DNA from: an uncultured Collinsella sp.
GTDB taxonomy: Bacteria > Actinomycetota > Coriobacteriia > Coriobacteriales > Coriobacteriaceae
Reading direction: 5' to 3'
DNA: 53,091 bases
Assembly (NCBI GenBank): GCA_902493535.1
Contig: CABUQG010000012.1
Location: forward strand, 1-53,091
In this document: positions 1 to 8,936 of the stretch, in pieces
Layout of the letters: each line of letters begins with the position of its first letter
Position numbering within the stretch: position 1 is the first letter of the stretch
The notes under the pieces: model-generated
Database searches by the model: none
What the model was told of the DNA's origin: nothing
What the model saw: the letters and a program-made list of their open reading frames with translations, nothing else
Position numbers and translations under genes: made by a program

Positions 1-697
1 CGCGGTCGCCACCACGGCCACCACGATCGCCAAAGCCGCCGCGGCCGCCACGGTCGCCGCCACGGCCACCACGGTCGTCACGGCCGCCGCGAGGACCGCG
101 ATCCTCGTCCAGGCCCATGGCGACGAGCGGAGCGATAACCTTATCGAGAGCGGCCATCAGCTCGGTGGCCTCCTCGTAAGAAAGCTCGGGCAGGAGCTTC
201 TCCTTCTTGTTGGCAAGCTCGACCAGGCCCTCAGCGGCATCCTCGGCAGCGAAGACGACGATCTTGCGCATATCGCCCTCGGCGTCGTCGATGCGGCCGA
301 CCAGATCGGCAGCCTCGGCCTCGGCCATCAGGCCATCGAGCTCACGGAGGCGCATGCCCAGCAGGTCGGACATTTCCTTCTGCTCCATCTTGGGCTTGAG
401 GTCAAGAAGCTTGATGGCGCGCTCGATGTTCGCCATGCGCTCGGCCTTGGCCTCCTCCTCCTTAGAAATAGCAAAGCGACGGCTACGCAGCAGGCGGGCG
501 GCCTTCTGCATCTTGTCCATCAGCTCTTCGTCATCGTAATCAACGGCGGCCTCGACAACCTCGGCCTCCTCCTCGGCGGAAACCTCGTTAGCAGCCTCAA
601 CCTCGGAAGCTTCGGTCTCCACGGTCTCGACTGCCTCAACCTCGGCAGCCATGGTCTCGTTCTCGGTCTCGTTCATGATCTCTTCGTTCTCGGACAT
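1..697 (-). CDS. MarR-like winged-helix protein with RGG-rich tail (3' end beyond window)
   Basis: The frame opens at an ATG at 697 behind an AAGAAGGAGT ribosome binding site and stays open to the window edge, giving at least 232 residues. Residues 1-55 are very acidic (long Glu runs). Residues 75-160 read like a MarR-family winged helix: KMEQKEMSDLLGMRLRELD matches the helix-turn-helix and DLVGRIDDAEGDMRKIVVF matches the DNA-contacting wing (Asp-x-Arg-x-hydrophobic). From about residue 200 the chain becomes GGRDDRGGRGGDRGG-type repeats, as in RNA-binding RGG boxes. The order acidic arm, wHTH, RGG tail is seen directly. Nucleic-acid binding is inferred. MarR assignment is by eye and needs a profile search. 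The product could instead be annotated as a hypothetical RGG protein. Confidence 0.75.
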   Translation of the reverse strand, partial: MSENEEIMNETENETMAAEVEAVETVETEASEVEAANEVSAEEEAEVVEAAVDYDDEELMDKMQKAARLLRSRRFAISKEEEAKAERMANIERAIKLLDLKPKMEQKEMSDLLGMRLRELDGLMAEAEAADLVGRIDDAEGDMRKIVVFAAEDAAEGLVELANKKEKLLPELSYEEATELMAALDKVIAPLVAMGLDEDRGPRGGRDDRGGRGGDRGGRGGFGDRGGRGGDR

Positions 698-849
698 GAG
701 ACTCCTTCTTGGCCCTCTCGGGCATCATCGCCCCATTCGCGGGGCCCGTCGCGCACTCTTTGCGCTTTAAACATTCATGCCTCTCGGCAAAACGTCCATT
801 AGTTTATGGTGTCGCCATCCAATCTAGCTGCAGAATCTATGTGCACACA

Positions 850-2265
850 TTAATGCGACATGTGTGACTCGCGACGAGCGTACACCAGCGACACCGCGAA
901 CCCGACCACGGCAATTACAGCCGCCACGCGCACGGCAGCTGCAAATCCAATCGCTTGGGTAACGTCGGTCGCAATGCCAGCGGCGCCGGCAGTCGCCGCA
1001 GAACTCGAGAGCAGGCCGATAAACAGCGACGGGCCAAACGATGCGGCAATCATGTTCCACGTGTTGAGCAATGCCGTTCCGTGAGGATGTTCAGCGGCAG
1101 GCAGCGTCTCCAAGCCGGCCGTCTGCGAGGGGCTCAGCACCAAACCGACTCCGGCATACACTACAACGGTCAGTGCCACGACAACGCCGATGTTCATGCT
1201 TGCCGCCGTCATCGAGATTGCAGTCTGCCCCACGGCAATCAGGGCAAAGCCGACCGGCAGCAGCGGCCATGCGCCACGGGCGTCCATCACGCGTCCGCCC
1301 ACAATCGAGGTCACGGCGTTGCAGGCAATTGCCGGCAAAATGAGCAGGCCCGCAACAAGTGCGGTCATGCCGTATGTGCCCTCAAAATAGAGCGGCAACA
1401 AAACACTCATCGAGAACGTTGTCATCATCGACACCACCACAAGCAGGCACGCAGGCCAAAAACGAACGCTCGCCATGGGACGCACGTTAAGCACCGGATG
1501 CTCGAGTTTGAGCTGGCGGGCCGCAAACAGGCCGAGCAGCACAATGGCGGCGAAAAGCGCCACAATGCCGGCAATCAGATTGGTCGAGAACTCGCCTACG
1601 GAATATACAAATGCCGTAATGCCGGCGGCGAGCAAAACAACCGACAGAATATCAAGCGTGGTGTTCGAGCGCTCTCCGACATTCTGAACAAGCTTAACGC
1701 CCGCCGCAGCGACCACAATGCCGCCCACCAGCGGCACTACGAACACCGCCCTCCAGCCAAATAACGTGCACATAAGGCCGCTGATCACGGGTCCAAACGC
1801 CGGCCCCAGCGTAATGCAGGCACCGCCCAGGCTCAGATACAGACCGAGTTTCTCGCGCGGCGCGCAAGACAGCACCACGTTCATCATGAGCGGGAACAAG
1901 ATGCCCGATCCCGCAGCCTGCAAAATACGACTTGGCAGCAAAACGCTAAACGACGGAGCGACCAGGCACAGGACTTCACCGGCGACCATGCATCCGCATG
2001 CGAAAAACAACAGCTTGCGCGTCGAGAAACGGCCTGACAGGAAGGCCATGATGGCCGTAAAGATCGACGTCACAATCATGTAGCCCGAGACGAGCCACTG
2101 CGCCGTGGTGGCACTCACCGAAAAGGCTGCCATAATATCGTGCAACGCCACGTTAATGATGTTCTCGTTAAACGCGGCAACAAAGGCTGCAATATACATT
2201 ACGACGAGAATCGCCGCAGTGGCCGATGGCACTACTTGAACTTGTTGCTGAGATTTGCTCCCCAT
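850..2265 (-). CDS. MFS multidrug exporter, EmrB/QacA (DHA2) type
   Basis: A 471-residue, almost entirely hydrophobic protein of the major facilitator superfamily, expected to act as a proton-coupled exporter of drugs or other amphiphilic compounds in the cytoplasmic membrane. TTAQWLVSGYMIV in helix 2 and the GPAFGPVISG antiporter motif C in helix 5 are typical of the 14-helix DHA2 exporters. The reading frame extends upstream to 2676, but the ATG at 2265 is preceded by GGAAGGAAATGC and starts the conserved chain, whereas the extension overlaps the divergent promoter region and has no family resemblance. It is divergently transcribed from the deformylase-like gene at 2471. No adjacent regulator is evident, so the substrate cannot be deduced. 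Confidence 0.9.
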   Translation of the reverse strand: MGSKSQQQVQVVPSATAAILVVMYIAAFVAAFNENIINVALHDIMAAFSVSATTAQWLVSGYMIVTSIFTAIMAFLSGRFSTRKLLFFACGCMVAGEVLCLVAPSFSVLLPSRILQAAGSGILFPLMMNVVLSCAPREKLGLYLSLGGACITLGPAFGPVISGLMCTLFGWRAVFVVPLVGGIVVAAAGVKLVQNVGERSNTTLDILSVVLLAAGITAFVYSVGEFSTNLIAGIVALFAAIVLLGLFAARQLKLEHPVLNVRPMASVRFWPACLLVVVSMMTTFSMSVLLPLYFEGTYGMTALVAGLLILPAIACNAVTSIVGGRVMDARGAWPLLPVGFALIAVGQTAISMTAASMNIGVVVALTVVVYAGVGLVLSPSQTAGLETLPAAEHPHGTALLNTWNMIAASFGPSLFIGLLSSSAATAGAAGIATDVTQAIGFAAAVRVAAVIAVVGFAVSLVYARRESHMSH

Positions 2266-2470
2266 GCATTTCCTTCCTCTTGGAACGACAGTCGCATCGC
2301 CCCAGAGGAACAGCCCAGGGCGAATAATGAGCCCTAGACTTACGCCAGACGCCGTACACGACGAATCTGACAACATGGTCCAACGTTGAAAGATTGTAAC
2401 GCGGACGCACAGCTTTCCTTCCGCGCTATTATTAAAAGTCCACGAAAGCATAAGACATGAGGAGCCCGCC

Positions 2471-2881
2471 ATGATTAAGCCCATCATGAAATCCGAGTTC
2501 TTTTTGCGTCTGCCTTCCGAAGACGCGGGACCCGACGATGCCGCAACCGGGCAGGATCTCCTGGATACGCTCCACGAGCATGAGCGCGAGTGCGTGGGCC
2601 TCGCCGCCAACATGATCGGCGTGCGCAAACGCATCATCTGCGTAAAGGACGGCAACAGGACACTCCTGATGTACAACCCTCAAATTCTTGAGCAGGTCAA
2701 TGCCTATCAGACGAGCGAAGGATGCCTCTCGCTGACCGGCGAGCGTCCCTGTACCCGCTATCGCCGCATTAAGGTGGAGTATTTGGACGAGAACTTCGTC
2801 CACCGCATCAAAAACTTCTCGGGCTACACCGCCGAGATCATCCAGCACGAAATCGACCACTGCACTGGAATAGTGATCTAG
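2471..2881 (+). CDS. Short peptide deformylase-like protein, motif 1 Gln replaced by Met
   Basis: A 136-residue protein of the peptide deformylase family, which removes the N-formyl group from new proteins using a metal held by one Cys and two His. Motif 2 is intact (EGCLS, Cys85) and motif 3 is intact (HEIDH, residues 126-130). Motif 1 is VGLAANM, with Met48 where active enzymes have the catalytic Gln. The chain ends six residues after motif 3, lacking the C-terminal helix of full-length enzymes (about 165-190 aa), as in short type III deformylases. The ATG has a GAGGAG site 7 nt upstream. A paralogue with a different substitution lies at 10093. It may have altered or no deformylase activity, and the canonical enzyme is presumably elsewhere. 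Confidence 0.85.
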   Translation: MIKPIMKSEFFLRLPSEDAGPDDAATGQDLLDTLHEHERECVGLAANMIGVRKRIICVKDGNRTLLMYNPQILEQVNAYQTSEGCLSLTGERPCTRYRRIKVEYLDENFVHRIKNFSGYTAEIIQHEIDHCTGIVI

Positions 2882-2899
2882 TTCCGCCGATTCAAGAAA

Positions 2900-2933
2900 G
2901 CTCCCTGCAGCAAAACAACTGCAGGGAGCTTTT
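2900..2933 (+). terminator. Intrinsic terminator after the deformylase-like gene
   Basis: An 11-bp perfect stem (GCTCCCTGCAG at 2900-2910 with its complement at 2919-2929) is followed by TTTTC. On the other strand the stem is followed by CTTTCTT, so it can also stop transcription of the convergent aminotransferase gene. Confidence 0.9.
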
Positions 2934-2956
2934 CATAGTGCGGAGCTTCTATCCCA

Positions 2957-4477
2957 CTAGCTTTGACGGTAATGATCGAAGAAATCGGCGAGGTCTTCGA
3001 GCGACTCTTTGAGCACTTCCATGCGCGGCAGGTACACGATACGGAAGTGGTCGGGCTCAGCCCAGTTAAAGCCGCCGCCGCGCGTAATCAGGATCTTCTT
3101 CTCGTGCAGCAGGTCAAGGGCGAACTGTTCGTCATCGGTGATGTTGAACTTTTTAACATCCATCTTGGGGAAGATGTAGAACGCCGCACGCGGCTTAACC
3201 ACCGAGATGCCGTCAATCTTGTTGAGTGCCTCATACACAAAGTTTCGCTGCTCGTAGACACGGCCGCCGGGACGGATGTAGTCGTTGACCGACTGATGGC
3301 CACCGAGTGCCGTCTGAACGATCGACTGAGCCGGCACGTTGGAGCACAGGCGCATGTTGGAAAGCATGTTGACGCCCATGATAAAGTCGCTCATGCAGCG
3401 CTGGTTGCCCGAAAGCACCATCCAGCCAATACGATAGCCCGCAATCATATGCGACTTGGACAGGCCGCTAAACGTAATGCAGGGCAGGTCGGGGGCGAGC
3501 GATGCAATGGAGACGTGCTCGTAGCCGTCCATGCACAGGCGGTCGTAAATCTCGTCGGCAAAAATCATGAGCTGGTGCCTGCGCGCAATCTCGACAATGC
3601 CCTTGAGCACCTCGCGCGGATAGACAGAGCCCGTGGGATTGTTGGGGTTGATGATGACGAGGGCCTTGGTCGCGCTCGTGATCTTAGACTCCATATCCTG
3701 CAGGTCGGGATACCAATCGGCCTGCTCGTCGCACAGATAGTGCACGGGATGGCCGCCGGCAAGGGTCGCGCACGCCGTCCACAGCGGGTAGTCGGGGCTG
3801 GGGATCAGAATCTCGTCGCCGTTGTCGAGCAGCGCGTTCATCGAAAGCTGAATGAGCTCGGACACGCCGTTGCCCGTGTAGATATGCTCCATCTGAACGT
3901 TGGGCAGGCCCTTGATCTGCGAGTACTGCATAATCGCCTTGCGCGCGGAGAACAGGCCGCGCGAGTTGGAATAGCCTTCGCAGTCGGGCAGCTGCTGGCG
4001 CATGTCCTTAATGACCTCATCGGGCGTGCGGAAACCAAAGGGTGCCGGATTACCGATGTTGAGCTTGAGGATGCGCTCGCCCTCGTCCTCCATGCGGGCG
4101 GCCTCGTCGACGACGGGGCCACGCACGTCATATAGAACGTTCTCGAGCTTGGTGGATTTAGAAAAAGTACGCATGGTGGTGCTCCTTGTGATTTGAGCCG
4201 TGGGACTGGGTTCTGGCTTGGCAACTTTACGGGACGGAGGGGTCTCACCTTGATCGGCGTCACCGGCAAGCAGCCAGGTAACATCGACCTCCAAAATGCG
4301 GGCGAGCAGCTCTGCCACATCGCGCCGCGGAATCGTCTTGCCGCTCACATATTGGCTCATCTGACTCTTGCCGAGTTTTTTGCCGAGCATCTCCGATGCG
4401 CGGATCACGTCCGACTGGCGAACGTCGCGATCGGACATAGCCTGTCGCAGGCGATCGCTAAACGTCTCTTGGGCCAC
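2957..4477 (-). CDS. XRE helix-turn-helix domain fused to AlaT-type aminotransferase
   Basis: A 506-residue fusion. Residues about 5-75 form a Cro/C1-type HTH (RQAMSDRDVRQSDVIRASEM, then KSQMSQYVSGKTIPRRD). After a linker, residues about 105-505 are a class I PLP-dependent aminotransferase closest to alanine aminotransferase AlaT: NPNNPTG, the DEIYD loop, and the PLP lysine in SGLSKSHMIAGYRIGW. It should interconvert pyruvate/glutamate and alanine/2-oxoglutarate or a similar amino acid pair. The start is a GTG at 4477 with AAGGAGG 5 nt upstream, which puts the HTH domain inside the protein. An upstream ATG at 4516 has no comparable site and overlaps the repeated operator-like motif. This is an HTH-first fusion, unlike GntR/MocR proteins with a GntR winged helix. 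Autoregulation by metabolite or PLP state is an inference. Confidence 0.9.
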   Translation of the reverse strand: MAQETFSDRLRQAMSDRDVRQSDVIRASEMLGKKLGKSQMSQYVSGKTIPRRDVAELLARILEVDVTWLLAGDADQGETPPSRKVAKPEPSPTAQITRSTTMRTFSKSTKLENVLYDVRGPVVDEAARMEDEGERILKLNIGNPAPFGFRTPDEVIKDMRQQLPDCEGYSNSRGLFSARKAIMQYSQIKGLPNVQMEHIYTGNGVSELIQLSMNALLDNGDEILIPSPDYPLWTACATLAGGHPVHYLCDEQADWYPDLQDMESKITSATKALVIINPNNPTGSVYPREVLKGIVEIARRHQLMIFADEIYDRLCMDGYEHVSIASLAPDLPCITFSGLSKSHMIAGYRIGWMVLSGNQRCMSDFIMGVNMLSNMRLCSNVPAQSIVQTALGGHQSVNDYIRPGGRVYEQRNFVYEALNKIDGISVVKPRAAFYIFPKMDVKKFNITDDEQFALDLLHEKKILITRGGGFNWAEPDHFRIVYLPRMEVLKESLEDLADFFDHYRQS

Positions 4478-4498
4478 AGGAACCTCCTTGCTGGCAAA

Positions 4499-4580
4499 GT
4501 TCAATTTATAGAACACGAATTGAACCGGGGTTCAATTTAGCAAGCAGTATAGCGCCGCGCCTCATTCGAAAGTTCAATTT
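4499..4580. promoter_or_regulatory. Repeated GTTCAATTT motif upstream of the HTH-aminotransferase gene
   Basis: Three direct copies of GTTCAATTT occur at 4499-4507, 4530-4538 and 4572-4580, plus an inverted copy with one mismatch at 4517-4525 (GAATTGAAC). All lie within 105 bp upstream of the GTG start of a protein with its own HTH domain. They are likely operator half-sites for autoregulation. Binding is not shown by the sequence. Confidence 0.6.
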
Positions 4581-4639
4581 CATAAGAAAACGTACCGAAC
4601 TCCGAGATTTGCCCAAAACGGACAATGACGTGTACACGT

Positions 4640-5497
4640 TTAGAGGTATTCGAGGAAACGGGCGGCGGCAAGCGAAACATCGGCCGTTCGATATATGGCG
4701 TTGATTTGGCGATGGGGATGCCCCTCGAGTGGGCGCACAGCAACATCGAACTGACAACGGCGCAAGATGAGCGCGGGAAGAATGCTCACGCCCAGGCCGT
4801 CCTCGACCATAGCCATAATCGCATAGTCATCCCAAGTCGACAGCTTGGAGCACACCGTCAGCCCCGCCCGACGGAACAGCGGCGTAATCTCATCATCGGT
4901 GCCGCGTTCTAGCAGAATAAACTGCTCGTTGGCTAAATCGGCAAGAGAGACGACCTCCGCCGTGGCAAGCAAAGAGTCTGCCGGCACTACCGCCATCAAC
5001 TCGTCGCGCACCAAAGACCGCGATGTCATGCCATTTTCTCGAGGCTCATACGGGATAAAGCCCAGATCGCAGCGGCCCTCTGCCACCCATTGTTCAATCT
5101 CTGAGTAATCACCCATCAGCAACTCATAATCGACGTCCGGATGATCGGCACGAAAGCGCGCAATCACCGGCGGCAGCACGTGGGTCGCCACGCTCGAAAA
5201 CGTACCGATGCAGATTTTGCCGCGCATGAGCCCGCGCATCTCATCCACCCGTCGCTGCAAGCGAGTGAATTCCTCGCAGAGCGCCTCGATAGCCGGCATG
5301 ACCTGCCGCCCGTCGGCAGAAAGCACTACGCCCTCGCGACTGCGGTCGAGCACCTTAAAGCCCCAATCGGCCTCAAGATCGGCCACCATGCGGCTCACGC
5401 CCGACTGCGAATAGCTCAGGCGCTCGGCAGCACGCGTAAAGCTTCCGGCGCGCACCGTCTCCAGCAGCGCCTGCATCTTTTGAATATTCGTTTCCAC
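4640..5497 (-). CDS. LysR-family transcriptional regulator
   Basis: A LysR-type regulator of 285 residues: an N-terminal winged HTH (SFTRAAERLSYSQSGVSRMV) followed by a periplasmic-binding-like effector domain (GKICIGTFSSVATHVLPPVI, and DDYAIMAMVEDGLGVSILP near the C-terminus). A GTG at 5497 follows GGAGGGG by 6 nt and is preferred. An ATG at 5518 in the same frame would add seven residues. It is transcribed divergently from the EamA transporter at 5616 with a 118-bp gap, the usual arrangement when a LysR protein controls its neighbour. A clear paralogue stands next to a second EamA gene at 41212. The effector is unknown. Confidence 0.9.
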   Translation of the reverse strand: METNIQKMQALLETVRAGSFTRAAERLSYSQSGVSRMVADLEADWGFKVLDRSREGVVLSADGRQVMPAIEALCEEFTRLQRRVDEMRGLMRGKICIGTFSSVATHVLPPVIARFRADHPDVDYELLMGDYSEIEQWVAEGRCDLGFIPYEPRENGMTSRSLVRDELMAVVPADSLLATAEVVSLADLANEQFILLERGTDDEITPLFRRAGLTVCSKLSTWDDYAIMAMVEDGLGVSILPALILRRCQFDVAVRPLEGHPHRQINAIYRTADVSLAAARFLEYL

Positions 5498-5615
5498 GGC
5501 GCCCCTCCACCTTTGCATGAGTTTTTGTAATGTTATCTATGCATTATATTCGCTTTTCTTCTAAAACCAGTTCACCCATAGTGAAGATGCTCAGATATAG
5601 AGGGGATGTCAGCGC

Positions 5616-6527
5616 ATGAACAACGGGTTGTTTACGTACTTAGCAGCATTGCTATTGTTTGGCTCCAACGGCATCATCGCCGCTGCCATCGCGCTGCCGA
5701 GCTCGGATATCGTGCTACTACGCACGTTTTTGGGCGCACTCTCGCTTGTCACCATTCTCGCCGTCACCCAACGCCATAAGTTGCAGGCGCCATCTCGCCC
5801 CCGCGAAGCCGCAGCCCTCCTCCTCTCGGGAGCCGCGCTAGGCGCCAGCTGGATTTTTCTGTTCCGCGCCTACCAGACGATCGGCGTCGGCGTATCCTCG
5901 CTGCTGTACTACTGCGGCCCCATCATTGTCATGGCGCTCTCCCCGCTCATCTTTGGCGAAAAGCTGACCGGCGGCAAAATCGCCGGCTTTGTCGCCGTTG
6001 CTTGTGGTGCTTTTCTCATTGCAGCGCAAGGTCTAGGCGGCAATATGCCCATTGCGGGTATCGTCTGCGGTATCGCCTCGGCATTTTGCTATGCGCTGAT
6101 GGTCATCGCTAGCAAGGGTGCGCCACACATCGAAGGCCTCGAGAACTCCACGCTCCAGGTGAGCGCCGCCTTTGCGACCGCGCTGGTCCTCACGCTCATC
6201 ACGCAGGGCGCTCCCTCATTCCTGTCCGCCGGTGTCGCCGCCAGTATTGATTGGCGCGCCGTCATCATGCTCGGCGTCGTCAACACCGGCATCGGTTGCC
6301 TGCTCTATTTTAGTGCTGTCGCCAGGCTGCCCGTTCAGACCGTCGCGGTCGTCGGCTACCTCGAGCCGCTTTCGGCGGTCGTGTTCTCGGCCGTCCTTTT
6401 AGGCGAAGCCATAACACCGATCCGCCTGACGGGCGCCGCACTTATCATCGGCGGCGCGATTTTTTGCGAACTCGCCGGCAAACGCGCAAACGCCAAGGCT
6501 GGCATCGCCCAGACAGTGCGTGCTTAA
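5616..6527 (+). CDS. EamA/DMT-family transporter
   Basis: A 303-residue membrane protein made of two EamA repeats of about five helices each. The paired hallmark segments are LLYYCGPIIVMALSPLIFGEKL in the first half (ending near residue 115) and VVGYLEPLSAVVFSAVLLGE in the second. Family members export amino acids or other small metabolites, or take up nucleotide sugars, so direction and substrate remain open. The ATG follows GAGGGGAT by about 8 nt. The divergent LysR gene at 4640 is the probable regulator. Confidence 0.9.
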   Translation: MNNGLFTYLAALLLFGSNGIIAAAIALPSSDIVLLRTFLGALSLVTILAVTQRHKLQAPSRPREAAALLLSGAALGASWIFLFRAYQTIGVGVSSLLYYCGPIIVMALSPLIFGEKLTGGKIAGFVAVACGAFLIAAQGLGGNMPIAGIVCGIASAFCYALMVIASKGAPHIEGLENSTLQVSAAFATALVLTLITQGAPSFLSAGVAASIDWRAVIMLGVVNTGIGCLLYFSAVARLPVQTVAVVGYLEPLSAVVFSAVLLGEAITPIRLTGAALIIGGAIFCELAGKRANAKAGIAQTVRA

Positions 6528-6560
6528 AAGCCCCTGCTTTGAATGCTACCTGCGTAGATA

Positions 6561-6584
6561 AATAATCCCCAGCTGAGGATTATT
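6561..6584. promoter_or_regulatory. 24-bp imperfect palindrome between the EamA gene and kup
   Basis: AATAATCC at 6561-6568 is mirrored by GGATTATT at 6577-6584 around a CAGCTG centre, with a single mismatched pair. It is not followed by a T-run, so it reads more like a protein-binding site than a terminator. Confidence 0.4.
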
Positions 6585-6641
6585 GTCTAAAATAACCCGA
6601 TGTGCCAAACTGCTCTTGTATATATAAAGACGGCATAAAGA

Positions 6642-6662
6642 TTATCTGTCCTAGACAGATAA
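6642..6662. promoter_or_regulatory. 21-bp perfect inverted repeat upstream of kup
   Basis: TTATCTGTC (6642-6650), a CTA spacer and GACAGATAA (6654-6662) form a perfect inverted repeat 22 bp before the kup start. No T-run follows. It is a candidate operator, or a short hairpin in the kup leader. Confidence 0.5.
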
Positions 6663-6684
6663 CCAGATGTCCAAGGGAGTCCAC

Positions 6685-8916
6685 GTGGCACACAACAAAC
6701 TGGAGGCAAGCCCCCAAGACCAGCATGGTCAAGGCGGGCACGGAGCCATTCCCCTCTCCGCTGGCATGCTGCTCGTAACGCTCGGCGTCGTCTATGGTGA
6801 CATCGGCACGAGCCCCATGTACACCATGAAATCAATCGTCGCCAACAACGGCGGCATCGGCACCGTCAGCGAGGACATGATTCTGGGCGCGCTTTCGCTC
6901 GTCATCTGGACCATGACGCTCGTGACCACGGTCAAGTACGTGGTAATCGCCATGAAGGCCGATAACCACAACGAAGGCGGCATCTTCGCCCTGTTTAGCC
7001 TGGTGCGAAAAGTAGCACCATGGCTGATCCTACCTGCCATGATCGGCGGCGCGGCGCTGCTCGCCGACGGCATCCTCACCCCCGCCGTCACGGTTACCAC
7101 GGCCATCGAGGGCTTGCGCACTATCGAGTGGGGCCATGCGCTTTTGGGTGACGGCCAGACCAATGTAATCATCATCACCATCATCATTATCTGCGGCCTG
7201 TTTGCCATGCAACGCGCCGGTACCTCGTCGATCGGCAAGCTGTTCGGCCCGCTCATGACGCTGTGGTTCCTGTTCTTGGCTGGCGCCGGTCTGTTCAACA
7301 TGCTCGGCAACCCGTCCATCCTGCGCGCGCTCAACCCCATCCGCGGCATCATGTTCCTGTTCTCGCCCATCAACCACTCGGGCATCATGGTGCTCGGCTT
7401 TGTCTTTCTGTCGACAACCGGTGCCGAGGCGCTCTACTCGGACATGGGCCACGTGGGCAAGGCAAACATCTATGCATCCTGGCCGTTTGTTAAAGCGGCC
7501 CTCATCCTCAACTATCTGGGTCAAGGCGCTTGGCTGCTCGCCAATAACTCCAACCCCCAGATGCTCGCAATGGATATCGTCAACCCGTTCTATATGATGC
7601 TCCCCGAGCCCCTGCGCCCCTTTGCCATCGTGCTTTCGGCCGTGGCGGCCATCATCGCCTCGCAGGCGCTCATCACCGGCTCGTTCTCGCTGGTATCCGA
7701 GGCAACGCGCCTCAACCTTATGCCGCACCTGCGCATCCACTACCCCAGCGACACCAAGGGCCAGCTCTATATTCCGCTCGTCAACAACATCATGTGGGTC
7801 GGCTGCATCTTCATCGTGCTGCTATTCCAAAACTCTGAGCGCATGGAAAGCGCCTATGGCCTCGCCATCACCGTGACCATGCTCATGACCACCACACTGC
7901 TGACGAGCTATATCGCCGGCATCCTCAAGCACAAGCTGGGTGCCTGCGTCTTCGCCCTGCTCTTTGGTGCCATTGAGCTGTGCTTCTTCGCCTCGTGCCT
8001 CACTATGTTCTTTGACGGCGGCTACGTCATGATCTTCCTGGCCGCGCTGCTGTTCGGCCTTATGTATGTGTGGCGCCGCGGCACCGCCATCGAGCGCACG
8101 CAAACGATCCTGCTGCCCGTCTCCAAGTACATCGATCAGCTCAACCGCCTGCGCAACGACGAGACCTATCCCGTGCTCGCCGACAATCTGGTATTTCTCA
8201 CCAACAGCCCCGACCCGCTCACGCTCGACCGCGACGTGCTTTATTCCATCCTGGACAAGCACCCCAAGCGCGCCAAGGCATATTGGTTCATCAACGTGCA
8301 CGTTACCGACGAGCCCTATACGCATGAGTATTCCTTTGAGACCTTTGGCACAGACTTCCTGTTCCGCGTGCGCTTGGACCTGGGCTTTAAGGTCAACCAG
8401 CGCATCAACGCCTACCTGCGCCAGATCGTCGGCGACCTGATGGCATCGGGTGAGTTGCCGCCGCAGCATCACACCTACTCTATCTACGAGACACGCGGCA
8501 ACGTGGGCGACTTCCGTTTTTGCATGCTGCGCAAGATGCTTGCCCCCGAAACGGACATCAACCGCAACGACCACCGTGTGATGGCCATCAAGTACGCCGT
8601 CCGCCGCGCCTGCGGAAGCCCGGCGCGCTGGTACGGTCTCGAGAACTCTGCCATCATCATCGAGTACGTGCCGTTGTTTGCCCGCATGCGCCCGGCCGTT
8701 AAGCTCGTGCGCACCCAGGTGCCGCTCGAGGTTCAGATTGAAGAGGCCGAGGAAATGGAAGTCGACATCTTCTCGGACGACCTGGTCAACGGCAACGAGG
8801 CCGGCAAGAGCATGAACGTCGATCCCACCGAGCTGCTCGAGAGCGTCGCCGATACGCCCGAGCAACAGCAACTCGACGGACTCGAGAGCACCCAGCTCAA
8901 CGACGCCAACTTCTAG
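6685..8916 (+). CDS. kup: Potassium transporter Kup
   Basis: A KUP/HAK/KT-family potassium uptake system (proton symport in characterised members), about 743 residues. The N-terminal hallmark VVYGDIGTSPMYTM is followed by about twelve membrane helices to near residue 460, then a hydrophilic C-terminal cytoplasmic domain ending in an acidic tail rich in Glu, Asp and Gln. GTG at 6685 is chosen because AAGGGAG sits exactly 5 nt before it. An in-frame ATG at 6667 has no ribosome binding site and lies 4 nt after a perfect palindrome. Two palindromes in the upstream 125 bp may be regulatory. No classical ydaO cyclic-di-AMP riboswitch was recognised. A strong terminator follows. Confidence 0.95.
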   Translation: MAHNKLEASPQDQHGQGGHGAIPLSAGMLLVTLGVVYGDIGTSPMYTMKSIVANNGGIGTVSEDMILGALSLVIWTMTLVTTVKYVVIAMKADNHNEGGIFALFSLVRKVAPWLILPAMIGGAALLADGILTPAVTVTTAIEGLRTIEWGHALLGDGQTNVIIITIIIICGLFAMQRAGTSSIGKLFGPLMTLWFLFLAGAGLFNMLGNPSILRALNPIRGIMFLFSPINHSGIMVLGFVFLSTTGAEALYSDMGHVGKANIYASWPFVKAALILNYLGQGAWLLANNSNPQMLAMDIVNPFYMMLPEPLRPFAIVLSAVAAIIASQALITGSFSLVSEATRLNLMPHLRIHYPSDTKGQLYIPLVNNIMWVGCIFIVLLFQNSERMESAYGLAITVTMLMTTTLLTSYIAGILKHKLGACVFALLFGAIELCFFASCLTMFFDGGYVMIFLAALLFGLMYVWRRGTAIERTQTILLPVSKYIDQLNRLRNDETYPVLADNLVFLTNSPDPLTLDRDVLYSILDKHPKRAKAYWFINVHVTDEPYTHEYSFETFGTDFLFRVRLDLGFKVNQRINAYLRQIVGDLMASGELPPQHHTYSIYETRGNVGDFRFCMLRKMLAPETDINRNDHRVMAIKYAVRRACGSPARWYGLENSAIIIEYVPLFARMRPAVKLVRTQVPLEVQIEEAEEMEVDIFSDDLVNGNEAGKSMNVDPTELLESVADTPEQQQLDGLESTQLNDANF

Positions 8917-8936
8917 CGACGTCATAAATCAACGAC

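Noticed and set aside
2266..2676. N-terminal extension of the MFS exporter frame (608 codons in total)
   Set aside because: It overlaps the divergent promoter and the deformylase-like gene on the other strand, has no transporter-like sequence, and the ATG at 2265 has a strong ribosome binding site.
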